From an uncultured Nostocoides sp. (lineage in GTDB: Bacteria; Actinomycetota; Actinomycetes; Actinomycetales; Dermatophilaceae), in the NCBI GenBank assembly GCA_936931335.1, contig CAKZIH010000225.1, positions 1-15,734 on the forward strand: a DNA stretch of 15,734 nt, given 5' to 3'. The first letter of the stretch is position 1. Every line of letters begins with the position of its first letter. Shown in pieces: positions 1 through 6,708 of the stretch. The notes beneath the pieces are model-generated. The model was given only the letters and a program-made list of their open reading frames with translations. It ran no database searches and was not told the DNA's origin. The translations under genes and the position numbers were made by a program.

Positions 1-120
1 TTCGGCGGCTGCACCAACATCGGCGAATGCTCGGCCGCCTGCCCCAAGGGCATCCCGATGGACGTGATCAGCCAGTTGAACCAGGACTTCCGGGGTGCCC
101 GGCGACACGCCACCCGCTGA
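1..120 (+). CDS. sdhB: Succinate dehydrogenase iron-sulfur subunit, C-terminal fragment
   Basis: Only the last 39 codons are in the window, read in frame from base 1 to TGA at 118-120. The peptide carries GGCTNIGECSAACPKGI, in which the spaced cysteines and the CPKGI segment match the C-terminal [4Fe-4S]/[3Fe-4S] region of SdhB/FrdB. In the family this subunit carries electrons from the flavoprotein SdhA to the membrane anchor in succinate oxidation (TCA cycle and respiratory chain). The following DVISQLNQDF tail is also usual for actinobacterial SdhB. The upstream part and the rest of the sdh operon lie outside. The ASCH gene starts inside the last 26 bases. Identity is secure; subtype (succinate dehydrogenase versus fumarate reductase) is inferred. 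Confidence 0.9.
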   Translation, partial: FGGCTNIGECSAACPKGIPMDVISQLNQDFRGARRHATR

Positions 121-649
121 GCCGGCAGACACCGAAATCCCGGCCGCGGACCCGGCGGAATTGGCGCGTTTCTGGGAGCTCGCCCGGGTCAAGGCCAAGC
201 TCAACCGGCTTGAGGTCTACACCGGTATGACGCCGGTCAGTTCGCTGATCCCACCTGCCTGGGCCTTCGGGGCCACGCCGCGGCAGGCCGACGACCTGCT
301 CGCGCTGGTCCTGGCCGGCACCAAGACCGCCACCGCCGGCGCGCTCTGGGACTATCAGGCCGCGGGGGAGGAACTGCCCACCCCGGGAGAACTGGCGATT
401 CTGCTCGACGGCGGCGCTCACCCGCGGGCCTTGATCGAGATCACCGCGGTGGACGTGCTGCCCTTCGATCAGGTGAGCGCCGTTCACGCGTATGCGGAGG
501 GCGAGGACGACCGGAGCCTGGAATCCTGGCGTCGGATCCACGAGCGCTTCTTCACCGAGATTGCCGGGCACGACCAGGGCTTCAGCCCGCAGATGCCGGT
601 GGTTTGTGAACGCTTCCGCGTGCGCTATCCCACGCCGCGCAACGCCTGA
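95..649 (+). CDS. ASCH-domain protein (YhfF/DUF984-like)
   Basis: A 184-residue soluble protein. The start is GTG at 95, with AGGA at 83-86 eight bases upstream, so it overlaps the end of sdhB by 26 bases and may be translationally coupled to it. After a variable N-terminus the ASCH fold is recognisable: FGATP near residue 58, LVLAGTKTAT at 71-80, a PTPGELAILLDG strand at 95-106, the acidic EGEDDRSLESW at 135-145, and CERFRVRY near the end. ASCH domains resemble PUA folds and are thought to bind RNA or modified nucleosides; E. coli YqfB of this superfamily is an amidohydrolase. No function can be assigned to this member. A later start is possible because the first 20 residues are poorly constrained. 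No hydrophobic segment is seen. Confidence 0.85.
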   Translation: MPGDTPPAEPADTEIPAADPAELARFWELARVKAKLNRLEVYTGMTPVSSLIPPAWAFGATPRQADDLLALVLAGTKTATAGALWDYQAAGEELPTPGELAILLDGGAHPRALIEITAVDVLPFDQVSAVHAYAEGEDDRSLESWRRIHERFFTEIAGHDQGFSPQMPVVCERFRVRYPTPRNA

Positions 650-723
650 CCTGCGCGCGTCCGCTCACCGCCTGACCAAAACCCTTCTGCCACAGCGAAT
701 TTGCCGCATAACTGCAGTTCAGC

Positions 724-752
724 GCGACAAAGTGCCCGGCGGCACTTAGGGT
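724..752 (+). promoter_or_regulatory. Promoter with operator-like palindrome upstream of the metzincin gene
   Basis: A -10-like TAGGGT (747-752) lies 17 bases from GCGACA (724-729), a 4/6 match to TTGACA. The space between them is filled by a perfect inverted repeat, AAGTGCC (730-736) - CGGC - GGCACTT (741-747), whose right arm shares one base with the -10. This is the classic position for a repressor that blocks RNA polymerase. The palindrome is read directly; the promoter call and regulator binding are inferences. The predicted 5' UTR is about 75 bases. Confidence 0.5.
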
Positions 753-806
753 CGAAAGGGCAGGGGACAGCGCCGTCACCGCAGCCGTTGTTGACGGGAG
801 ATTGGC

Positions 807-823
807 CCCTGAAGTCAGGGAGG
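807..823 (+). promoter_or_regulatory. Ribosome binding site overlapped by a small hairpin
   Basis: The Shine-Dalgarno sequence AGGGAGG (817-823) sits nine bases before GTG 833 and fixes that start. Its first part also forms the right arm of CCCTGA (807-812) / TCAGGG (815-820), so a five-bp stem with an AAGT loop could partly hide the site. The complementarity is seen; any effect on translation is a guess. Confidence 0.5.
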
Positions 824-832
824 CACAACGAA

Positions 833-2797
833 GTGAACAAGCGATTCACCTTGCCCGTGGCCGTAGCGGCCGCACTGGCAATGGCGCCCCTCGCCGGCGG
901 CGCCAGCGCTGCTCCCGCGGGTAGCCAGGACGGGTCGAGTGCGGCCGAGCGGTTCGCACTGCGTCACGGCATACAGACCGCGCCCAAGGGCAGCGCGGAC
1001 CTCAAGGGCAGCATCCGGTCGGCCAATCCGTATGTCGGTATGCCGCCGAAGGAGTCCTCGATCGACTTCGCCACATGGCGGGAGCAGATGAAGAAGGCGG
1101 GGGCCGAACGTTCGGCCAGCAGCCGGCTGGCGCAGGTGCGCAAGGCCGCCGGCGTCATCCCGACCCCCTTCGTGTACGACGAGCAAGAGATCGTCCGCTC
1201 GAACAGCAACGACAGCCAGGACGAGGCCGAGCGCATCTCCGCCTTCGGCACCGCCCAGGGCAAGAAGAATGCGGTGCGCATCCTCGGCGACCTGGACGCC
1301 TTCACCCAGCGCACTTCCACCCTGGCGCCGGCTCCCGAGGACAACGGATCGATCCCGCTGGCCGCGGACTCGACCCTCGACCCGCAGGAAACCGTCACCA
1401 CCACTGGCGTCATCGGCGATGGCCCGCATGGCAGCTCCGGTGATGGCACCGGCGACTTCGACTTCTACAAGATCGAGGCCACTGCCGGCGAGCGGCTGAC
1501 CGTGGACACCGGGGCGACCTCCCTGGATACGGTCGTTGGCATCTACGACGCCGCCGGCACCCTGCTCGCGGTGGATGATGACAGCGGTCCGGGGCTCTCC
1601 AGCTACCTGACCTATGACGTGAGCGCCGCCGGCACCTACTACGCGATCATCACGACATACAAGGCCGGGGGTCCCTTCCCCAACGACCCAATGGACTCCG
1701 GTTCCGGCAATGGGGTCGGCCGGGAGGGCAACTACGGTCTGTCGTTGTCGCGCACCAAGGTTGACCGGGACTTCTACGCGGTCTGGCTGCGCCCGGGCGA
1801 CGTCCTCGGCGGCGTCGCCCGCAAGGGCACGGCCAACGAGCTGACCGTCTACCGTCCCGACGGCACCGAGATGGTCGGCGGCCAGTACACCGACGCCTCC
1901 TCCCTCTATCCGCCGGAGTCGCCCTTGCCCGGCGGCGGCAACACCACGATCGCCTATGTCGCCGAACAGGCCGGCTGGTATGGCGTCGAGGTCAACGGCG
2001 ACGCGGGTGCCTATGAGGTCCAGCTCGAGGCTTACCGTCCCGGCGGCGAGCAGGCCACCGGTCCGGTGCAGCGCATTTTCCTGGACTTCGATGGCGGCCG
2101 ATTCAACACCGGCGTCTGGGGCGGTCCCGGGGTGCGGGACATCTCGCCCTTCAACGCCTGGTTGTCGCGCTGGGGCCTGAAGAAGTCGCAGGAGGCGGAG
2201 TTGATCCGCAAGATCACCACCGAGGTCAACGAGAACCTCAAGTGGGATGCGATCAACAAGGGCCTCAACCCCAAGGTGCAGGTCAACATCGTCAACTCGA
2301 GCAATAGCCCCGACATCTATGGCCAGCCGCGCACCTCGCGGTTGATCATCGGTGGCTCGATCGAGGAGTCCGGGATCAGCACGATCGGTATCGCGCAGTA
2401 CATCGACCCGGGCAACTACAACATGTCCGACCAGGCGATCATCCTGCTCGACGTGCTCTCCGCACCGGCCGGTCCGGAGTCCTCGCTGAACACCTACCTG
2501 AAGCCGGAGAGCGACCGGGTCGCCTTCGTCTCCCAGGCAGTGGGCAATGTGGTCGCGCACGAGATGGGTCACCTGATCGGCAACTACCACACCGACAACG
2601 CCAACGAGGTGGCCAACCTGATGGATGCGGGTGGCGCCGGCTTCGCGAAGCTCTTCGGTGTCGGCCCGGACGGGGTCGGTGGCACGGCGGACGACATCGA
2701 CACCGATTTCACCACGGACACCTATCGTCCGACGGAGGGCTTCACCGGCCTGGAGAACACCCTGAATGTGACCTCGTGGGCGTTCACCAAGCGATGA
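833..2797 (+). CDS. Secreted PPC-domain metzincin-type zinc metalloprotease
   Basis: A 654-residue exported protein. GTG 833 is preferred over the upstream in-frame ATG at 701 because of AGGGAGG and an immediate signal peptide (basic NKR, a hydrophobic stretch, likely cut after ASA near residue 26). Residues about 185-305 look like a bacterial pre-peptidase C-terminal (PPC) domain, with GDFDFYKIEATAGERLTVDT and TLLAVDDDSG. Residues about 310-405 look like a second, diverged copy (DFYAVWLRPGDVL). The catalytic part (about 410-654) has HEMGHLIGNYH: H576, E577, H580 and H586 fit HExxHxxGxxH, and M597 in NLMDAGG would be the Met-turn, 11 residues later as in matrixins. It should hydrolyse extracellular protein. 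PPC domains normally follow or flank the peptidase and may be trimmed; here they come first. Substrate unknown. It converges with the MFS gene. Confidence 0.85.
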   Translation: MNKRFTLPVAVAAALAMAPLAGGASAAPAGSQDGSSAAERFALRHGIQTAPKGSADLKGSIRSANPYVGMPPKESSIDFATWREQMKKAGAERSASSRLAQVRKAAGVIPTPFVYDEQEIVRSNSNDSQDEAERISAFGTAQGKKNAVRILGDLDAFTQRTSTLAPAPEDNGSIPLAADSTLDPQETVTTTGVIGDGPHGSSGDGTGDFDFYKIEATAGERLTVDTGATSLDTVVGIYDAAGTLLAVDDDSGPGLSSYLTYDVSAAGTYYAIITTYKAGGPFPNDPMDSGSGNGVGREGNYGLSLSRTKVDRDFYAVWLRPGDVLGGVARKGTANELTVYRPDGTEMVGGQYTDASSLYPPESPLPGGGNTTIAYVAEQAGWYGVEVNGDAGAYEVQLEAYRPGGEQATGPVQRIFLDFDGGRFNTGVWGGPGVRDISPFNAWLSRWGLKKSQEAELIRKITTEVNENLKWDAINKGLNPKVQVNIVNSSNSPDIYGQPRTSRLIIGGSIEESGISTIGIAQYIDPGNYNMSDQAIILLDVLSAPAGPESSLNTYLKPESDRVAFVSQAVGNVVAHEMGHLIGNYHTDNANEVANLMDAGGAGFAKLFGVGPDGVGGTADDIDTDFTTDTYRPTEGFTGLENTLNVTSWAFTKR

Positions 2798-2879
2798 GCT
2801 GACCGGGTCCACGGACCATGAGCGCTCGCCAGCGCCGTATGTCGTATGCCCCCCGGGCTGGCCTCGCAGGATTGCCCGG

Positions 2880-4205
2880 TCACGCCACCGCGGGCTCGGC
2901 GTTAATGGTTTCGGCACTGGTGGTTTCCGCGCTGGTGATCACCGCGCGCACGGCGGGGACGCGCCGCGCCACCGGCACCAGCAGCGCGACCCCGGACAGC
3001 ACCAGGAGCAGCAGCACCCCCCAGGCGCTATAGCGATCGTGATCGAGCAGGCCCAGGAAGAGCGCGGGCGCGAGGATGCCCGAGATCGTCCACGACATTT
3101 GGTATGCCGCGAGATAGCGCCCCCGCACCTGCGCCGGGGCCGCGTCCACGGCCGCCGCCGACAGCGGTGGCCCGGCGAGGATCTCCCCGAAGCTGTAGAC
3201 CACGACGGCGCCGAGCACCCCGACGACCGCCGGGGCCGTGGGCAACAGCCCACAGCCGGCGAGCAGGGTGAAGCCCGCGGCATACATGAGCAAACCGGCG
3301 GTGATGACGCGATGGCGGGTGCGCCCGTCCATCCGGCGCACGACCAGGCTCTGCAGGAAGCCGACCAGCACCGTGTTGACAGTGAAGAGGGCGCCGCTCA
3401 CCCACCCGGGCAGGCCGAGCACGTCGATGGCGTAGACGGGCATGACGATGACCAAGGACATCGTGCCGAAGGCGTAGCAGGCGCTGACCAGGACCAGGGC
3501 GAGATAGCGCCTATCACGCAGCACCCGGGCCCAGCCTGCGAAGCCCCGGACCTCCGGGCCCGCCGCGGACTCCGAGGGTGCGGCTTCCCCGGCGGGGATT
3601 CGGCGCAGGGCGAGGAAGGCGGCGGCATAGCTGGCGGCATTCACCCAGGCGAGGGCATCGAAAGCGCGCACCGTCCCGATGCTGACCACGACCCCGGCCG
3701 CCAGGCCGCCCACCGCGAAACCGACATTGCGTAGGGCACCGAGGAAGCCGAACCAGATCTCCCGCTCACCCTCCGGAGTGGCCGCCGCGACCAAGGGGGA
3801 GAACGAGGCCCAAAAGGCCGACTGGCCCAAGCTGGTCACCATGCCCGCGATCACGATCCCCGCGAAGCCGTCGACAAAGGGGTAGCTGAGGAAGCCGATC
3901 CCTTCGAGAATGTTTGCCGCGAGCAGCAGGCGCTTGGCGCCGAAGCGGTCGACCAGGGAGCCGGCGGCCAACACGAAGGGCACCGCGAGGATGCCGCAGA
4001 TGCTCAGGGCCAGACCGATCTCCCGCTTGCCGACATCGGTCGTGGTGAGGAAGTAGAGGATCGACACCGGCATGAAGACCCCGCTGCCCAGCGCGTCGAT
4101 GCCCAGCCCGGTCACCAGAGCTCTGTGACGGGACATATCGGGCAGACCGAGGCGCGACAACATGGCGACGATTGTGTCAACCCCCACCGACAGCCCGCCC
4201 GGCAT
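2880..4205 (-). CDS. MFS transporter
   Basis: A 441-residue integral membrane protein with about twelve hydrophobic segments. Family evidence is the loop 2-3 signature GSLVDRFGAKR at residues 82-92 and the overall two-halves layout. Drug or metabolite efflux is likely for this type, but no substrate can be inferred. The longest start (ATG 4205) is used; it has only a weak GGCGG upstream. ATG 4163 (residue 15) and ATG 4136 (residue 24, just before the first membrane segment) are real alternatives, the former preceded by CACAAT seven bases upstream as a possible leaderless start. The gene lies 21 bases after the CPBP gene on the same strand, suggesting one transcript. The tail repeats ITSAETTSAETINAE, a low-complexity acidic end of no known role. 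Only 82 bases, without a strong terminator, separate it from the convergent protease gene. Confidence 0.85.
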   Translation of the reverse strand: MPGGLSVGVDTIVAMLSRLGLPDMSRHRALVTGLGIDALGSGVFMPVSILYFLTTTDVGKREIGLALSICGILAVPFVLAAGSLVDRFGAKRLLLAANILEGIGFLSYPFVDGFAGIVIAGMVTSLGQSAFWASFSPLVAAATPEGEREIWFGFLGALRNVGFAVGGLAAGVVVSIGTVRAFDALAWVNAASYAAAFLALRRIPAGEAAPSESAAGPEVRGFAGWARVLRDRRYLALVLVSACYAFGTMSLVIVMPVYAIDVLGLPGWVSGALFTVNTVLVGFLQSLVVRRMDGRTRHRVITAGLLMYAAGFTLLAGCGLLPTAPAVVGVLGAVVVYSFGEILAGPPLSAAAVDAAPAQVRGRYLAAYQMSWTISGILAPALFLGLLDHDRYSAWGVLLLLVLSGVALLVPVARRVPAVRAVITSAETTSAETINAEPAVA

Positions 4206-4226
4206 TTACCGCCGGGGCCGGCCGGG

Positions 4227-5021
4227 CTAGAGCCAGGACCAGTGCGCCTTGAGCAGCGTGTAGCCGACGAAGGCGACCACGTCGAGCAGGGTATGCGCGA
4301 GCACCAGCGGCCACAGCCGTCGGGTGCGGCAATAGATGGCGCCGAAAACCAGCCCCATGACCAGGTTGCCCAGGAAGCCACCGAACCCTTGATAGAGGTG
4401 GTAGGAGCCGCGCACCACCGCGGAAACGGTAATCGCCGCCGCGGCGCTCCAGCCGGCCTGCCGCCACCGGGTCTGCAGATAGCCGACCATGACGACCTCT
4501 TCGAGGATGCCGTTCTGGGCCGCGGCGAGCACCAACACCGGGATGGTCCACCAGTGCTCGGACAGGTTCGCCGCGGCGATCGTGGTGTTGAGATCCAGGG
4601 CGCGTGCCACCGCATACAGCCCGAGGCCGGGTATGCCGATCACCGCCGCCAGCGCGGCGCCGCCGAGCAGATCGCGGCCGGGGCGGTGAGCATCGAGGCC
4701 GAGCAGGCCGGATGCGGCCGGATCGTCGCGCCGCATGAGATGCAGCCCGAGCAGGGCCGGGAGCACCCCAAGCGCGATCGGCAGCAGTTGATAGGCCAGG
4801 TCCAGCCACGGTCGGTCGGGGGTGACCGAGGAGTTCATCGCGGTGGTCTGAGCGCTCAGCGACTCCTGGCGGCTCACTTTGTCCACCAGCCTCAGTAGCG
4901 ACCACAGCGCCGACGCGCCGAGCGATACGCCAAGCACCAGCCAGGTCTCCGTCACCAGGGTGCGCCGGGGCAGCCCAGTCCTGGGTAACGGTCCGGGACG
5001 CAGCACGGAGTCCAACGACAT
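4227..5021 (-). CDS. CPBP-family intramembrane glutamic endopeptidase
   Basis: A 264-residue membrane protein of the CPBP (Abi/Rce1-like) family. Visible family motifs are the paired glutamates E174-E175 in GILEEVVMVGYL, RGSYHLYQGFGG with H208, and LAHTLLDVVAF with H243 and D247, all inside a hydrophobic helical core. Rce1-type members cleave C-terminal tripeptides of prenylated proteins; bacterial members have been linked to protein maturation or bacteriocin immunity, so the role here is open. The usual EExxxR motif reads EEVVMVG, with no arginine. The start at ATG 5021 is the first in-frame start giving a normal length; the open frame continues far upstream into the divergent methyltransferase, where codon use does not support it. 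No good Shine-Dalgarno is seen. Probably co-transcribed with the MFS gene. Confidence 0.85.
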   Translation of the reverse strand: MSLDSVLRPGPLPRTGLPRRTLVTETWLVLGVSLGASALWSLLRLVDKVSRQESLSAQTTAMNSSVTPDRPWLDLAYQLLPIALGVLPALLGLHLMRRDDPAASGLLGLDAHRPGRDLLGGAALAAVIGIPGLGLYAVARALDLNTTIAAANLSEHWWTIPVLVLAAAQNGILEEVVMVGYLQTRWRQAGWSAAAAITVSAVVRGSYHLYQGFGGFLGNLVMGLVFGAIYCRTRRLWPLVLAHTLLDVVAFVGYTLLKAHWSWL

Positions 5022-5094
5022 ACGGGCCAGTGTGACCGGTGCGGCTGAACGGCAGCCGGGAACTCGGTTGCACGGGCGAACCGGCCGAGGGAGG

Positions 5095-5858
5095 GTGTCG
5101 GTCAAGCGCAGCTTCGAGGAGTTGGTCGCCGAGGCGGAGTCGGCCGATGTGAGCGGGTGGGGTTTTCGGCTGGTTGGCGGCCGCGCCACCGAGGAGCGTC
5201 CGCCGTGGGGCTTTGCCCGGCTGCTCGCCGAACGGCTTGCCACGGTCGAGAGCGCGCTGGATATCGACACCGGCGGAGGTGAGGTTGTCGCCGAGGCACC
5301 GGTGCTTCCGGCCGGGATGGTCGTCACCGAGTCGTGGCCGCCGAATGCCCAGCGGGCCGCGGCCACGCTCGGTCCGCGTGGGGTGCGGGTGGTCCAGACC
5401 CGCCAGGGCGACCAGACCTTGCCGTTCGACGACCGCTCGTTCGAGCTGGTTACCGCCCGGCACCCGGTGGATCCCGCCTGGGGGGAAACCCACCGCGTGC
5501 TCCGGCCCGGGGCCACTACTTCGCCCAGCACGTCGGTCCCGCGTCCGCATTCGAGCTCATCGAATTCCTCCTCGGACCGCTCTCGGAGGCGCACTACCGG
5601 GGCCGGGATCCCGAGCTGGAAGCCGCCGCGGCGACCGCCGCCGGGCTCACTGTCGAGGACCTGCGCACCGCGCGCTGCCGTATGGAGTTCTTCGACATCG
5701 GGGCCGTGGTCTGGATTCTGCGCAAATGCGTCTGGTGGGTGCCGGGCTTCACCGTGACCCGCTATGAGACCGCGCTGCGGGCCTTGGACGCCCAGCTGCG
5801 AGCCGGCGAACCATTCGTAGCGCATTCGACGCGCCTCCTCATCCAAGCCCGCCGGTAG
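5095..5858 (+). pseudogene. Class I SAM-dependent methyltransferase, interrupted by a -1 frameshift
   Basis: The two halves of one methyltransferase are in different frames. The first frame (from GTG 5095; GTG 5032 is an alternative) has GRATEERPPWGFARLLAERL, the SAM-binding glycine motif LDIDTGGGE, TESWPPNA and HRVLRPG. The second continues HYFAQHVGPASAFELIEFLLGP and runs to TAG 5858. The break is at the G-run 5509-5512: one more G would restore RPG-G-HYFAQHVG, the expected family sequence. All else appears intact, so this is either a recent null mutation or a homopolymer sequencing error. Restored, it would be about 254 residues. The substrate is unknown; WPPN-type members are common uncharacterised actinobacterial methyltransferases. 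It is divergent from the CPBP gene across 73 bases. Confidence 0.8.
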
Positions 5859-5992
5859 GCACGCCCCGCGCCGCCGGTGGACGGCTGCCGTGGGGGTCAT
5901 CTGGCTGGTCGGGTGCCCGCCGGATGTCGCCAGCGGAATGCCGCCGACCGGGGCGGCGTTGCGGCATACGCCCTGGTGCTTCGTCAGAAAGC

Positions 5993-5998
5993 TACGCT
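5993..5998 (+). promoter_or_regulatory. -10-like hexamer for a leaderless DUF4126 start
   Basis: TACGCT fits TAnnnT and ends six bases before ATG 6005, and no Shine-Dalgarno is present. Transcription would begin at or next to the start codon. No convincing -35 is seen. The 146 bases between 5858 and 6005 hold no other gene I can support. Confidence 0.45.
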
Positions 5999-6004
5999 CG
6001 CCAC

Positions 6005-6610
6005 ATGATCGCCGCCCTGACCGGTATGGGGCTCTCGGCCGCGGCCGGCCTCAATGCCTACATCCCGTTCTTGATCGTCGCGCTGATCGCGCGCTTCACC
6101 GACGTGATCACCCTGCCCAGCACCTTCGCCTGGATCGAGAGCCCGTGGGCCATCGGCATCGGCGCGATTCTGTTGCTCACCGAGGTGGTCCTGGACAAGA
6201 TCCCCGCGGTGGACACCATCAATGACGCGGTGCAGACCTTCATCCGCCCGAGCATGGGCGGGCTGATCTTCGCGGCAACCACGGCCGCGCAGTCGCTGGA
6301 CAACTCCGCCTGGATGCAGCGCAATCAGTGGGTCGGCATCGTCCTGGGCATCATCGTCTCCGGGCTGGTGCACAGCGGCAAGATGGCCGCCCGCCCGGCT
6401 ATCAACGCCGGCACCCTCGGCGCCGGCGCCCCCGTGGTCTCCACCATGGAGGATGGGGCCTCCCTCGGTCTGTCGCTGATCGCGATCTTCATCCCGGTGC
6501 TGATGATCCTGGCCCTGCTCCTGCTGGCCGGGATGCTCTTCTGGCTGTGGCGCCGGGTGCACCGCTGGCGCCGTGGCCGTCGCGACCGGCTCGGCCCCAC
6601 CTACGCCTGA
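6005..6610 (+). CDS. DUF4126 domain-containing membrane protein
   Basis: A 201-residue protein opening with the DUF4126-type MxxLTGMGLSAAAGLNAYIP, followed by hydrophobic segments near residues 1-30, 45-65, 110-125 and 155-185, and a basic arginine-rich cytoplasmic tail (WRRVHRWRRGRRDR). The conserved centre has VDTINDAVQTFIRP and the small-residue stretch INAGTLGAGAPVVSTMEDG. The family is widespread in bacteria and has no established function. ATG 6005 is chosen because the family N-terminus begins there; the frame stays open to 5924, but that extension is not hydrophobic and lacks a ribosome site. It appears to be a single-gene unit with a leaderless-type promoter, facing the PhoD-like gene across a palindrome cluster. 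Confidence 0.85.
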   Translation: MIAALTGMGLSAAAGLNAYIPFLIVALIARFTDVITLPSTFAWIESPWAIGIGAILLLTEVVLDKIPAVDTINDAVQTFIRPSMGGLIFAATTAAQSLDNSAWMQRNQWVGIVLGIIVSGLVHSGKMAARPAINAGTLGAGAPVVSTMEDGASLGLSLIAIFIPVLMILALLLLAGMLFWLWRRVHRWRRGRRDRLGPTYA

Positions 6611-6618
6611 GGGATGTT

Positions 6619-6645
6619 CACTTTTCCGCCCAGGGCGGAAAAGTG
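6619..6645. repeat. Near-perfect 27-bp palindrome between convergent genes
   Basis: CACTTTTCCGCCC (6619-6631) and GGGCGGAAAAGTG (6633-6645) are exact reverse complements around one central base. It begins nine bases after the DUF4126 stop. It has no T-tract, and with a one-base centre an RNA hairpin would have to open a few pairs, so it is either a bidirectional terminator part or a protein-binding or recombination palindrome. Confidence 0.8.
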
Positions 6646-6701
6646 CCGCTTTGGGAGGGAAGATTTCCCTTGCGAAGTGACAGTTTCCCTCCCAAAGCGG
6701 C
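6645..6701. repeat. 17-bp-arm inverted repeat, likely bidirectional terminator or REP-like element
   Basis: The left arm GCCGCTTTGGGAGGGAA (6645-6661) is exactly complementary to the right arm 6685-6701, with 23 bases between. The left end shares base 6645 with the preceding palindrome. A competing six-bp hairpin AGGGAA/TTCCCT (6656-6661 / 6665-6670) is nested inside. The element ends seven bases before the PhoD-like stop, so transcripts from both sides would end in it. It shares a motif with the hairpin at 14597-14687. Confidence 0.8.
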
Positions 6702-6708
6702 GGGGGGC

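Noticed and set aside
2798..2879. A terminator between the convergent metzincin and MFS genes.
   Set aside because: Only four- to five-bp hairpins (2806-2817) and a distant seven-bp repeat (2801-2807 / 2875-2881) are present, too weak to call.
815..2917. A 700-codon open frame on the minus strand opposite the metzincin gene.
   Set aside because: Mirror of a GC-rich gene. The plus strand has a signal peptide, ribosome site and zinc motif, while the minus product is low-complexity and resembles no family.
5022..5900. Upstream extension of the CPBP gene, which stays open on the minus strand through the methyltransferase.
   Set aside because: The CPBP family starts at about 5021, and the extension is antisense to recognisable methyltransferase motifs.
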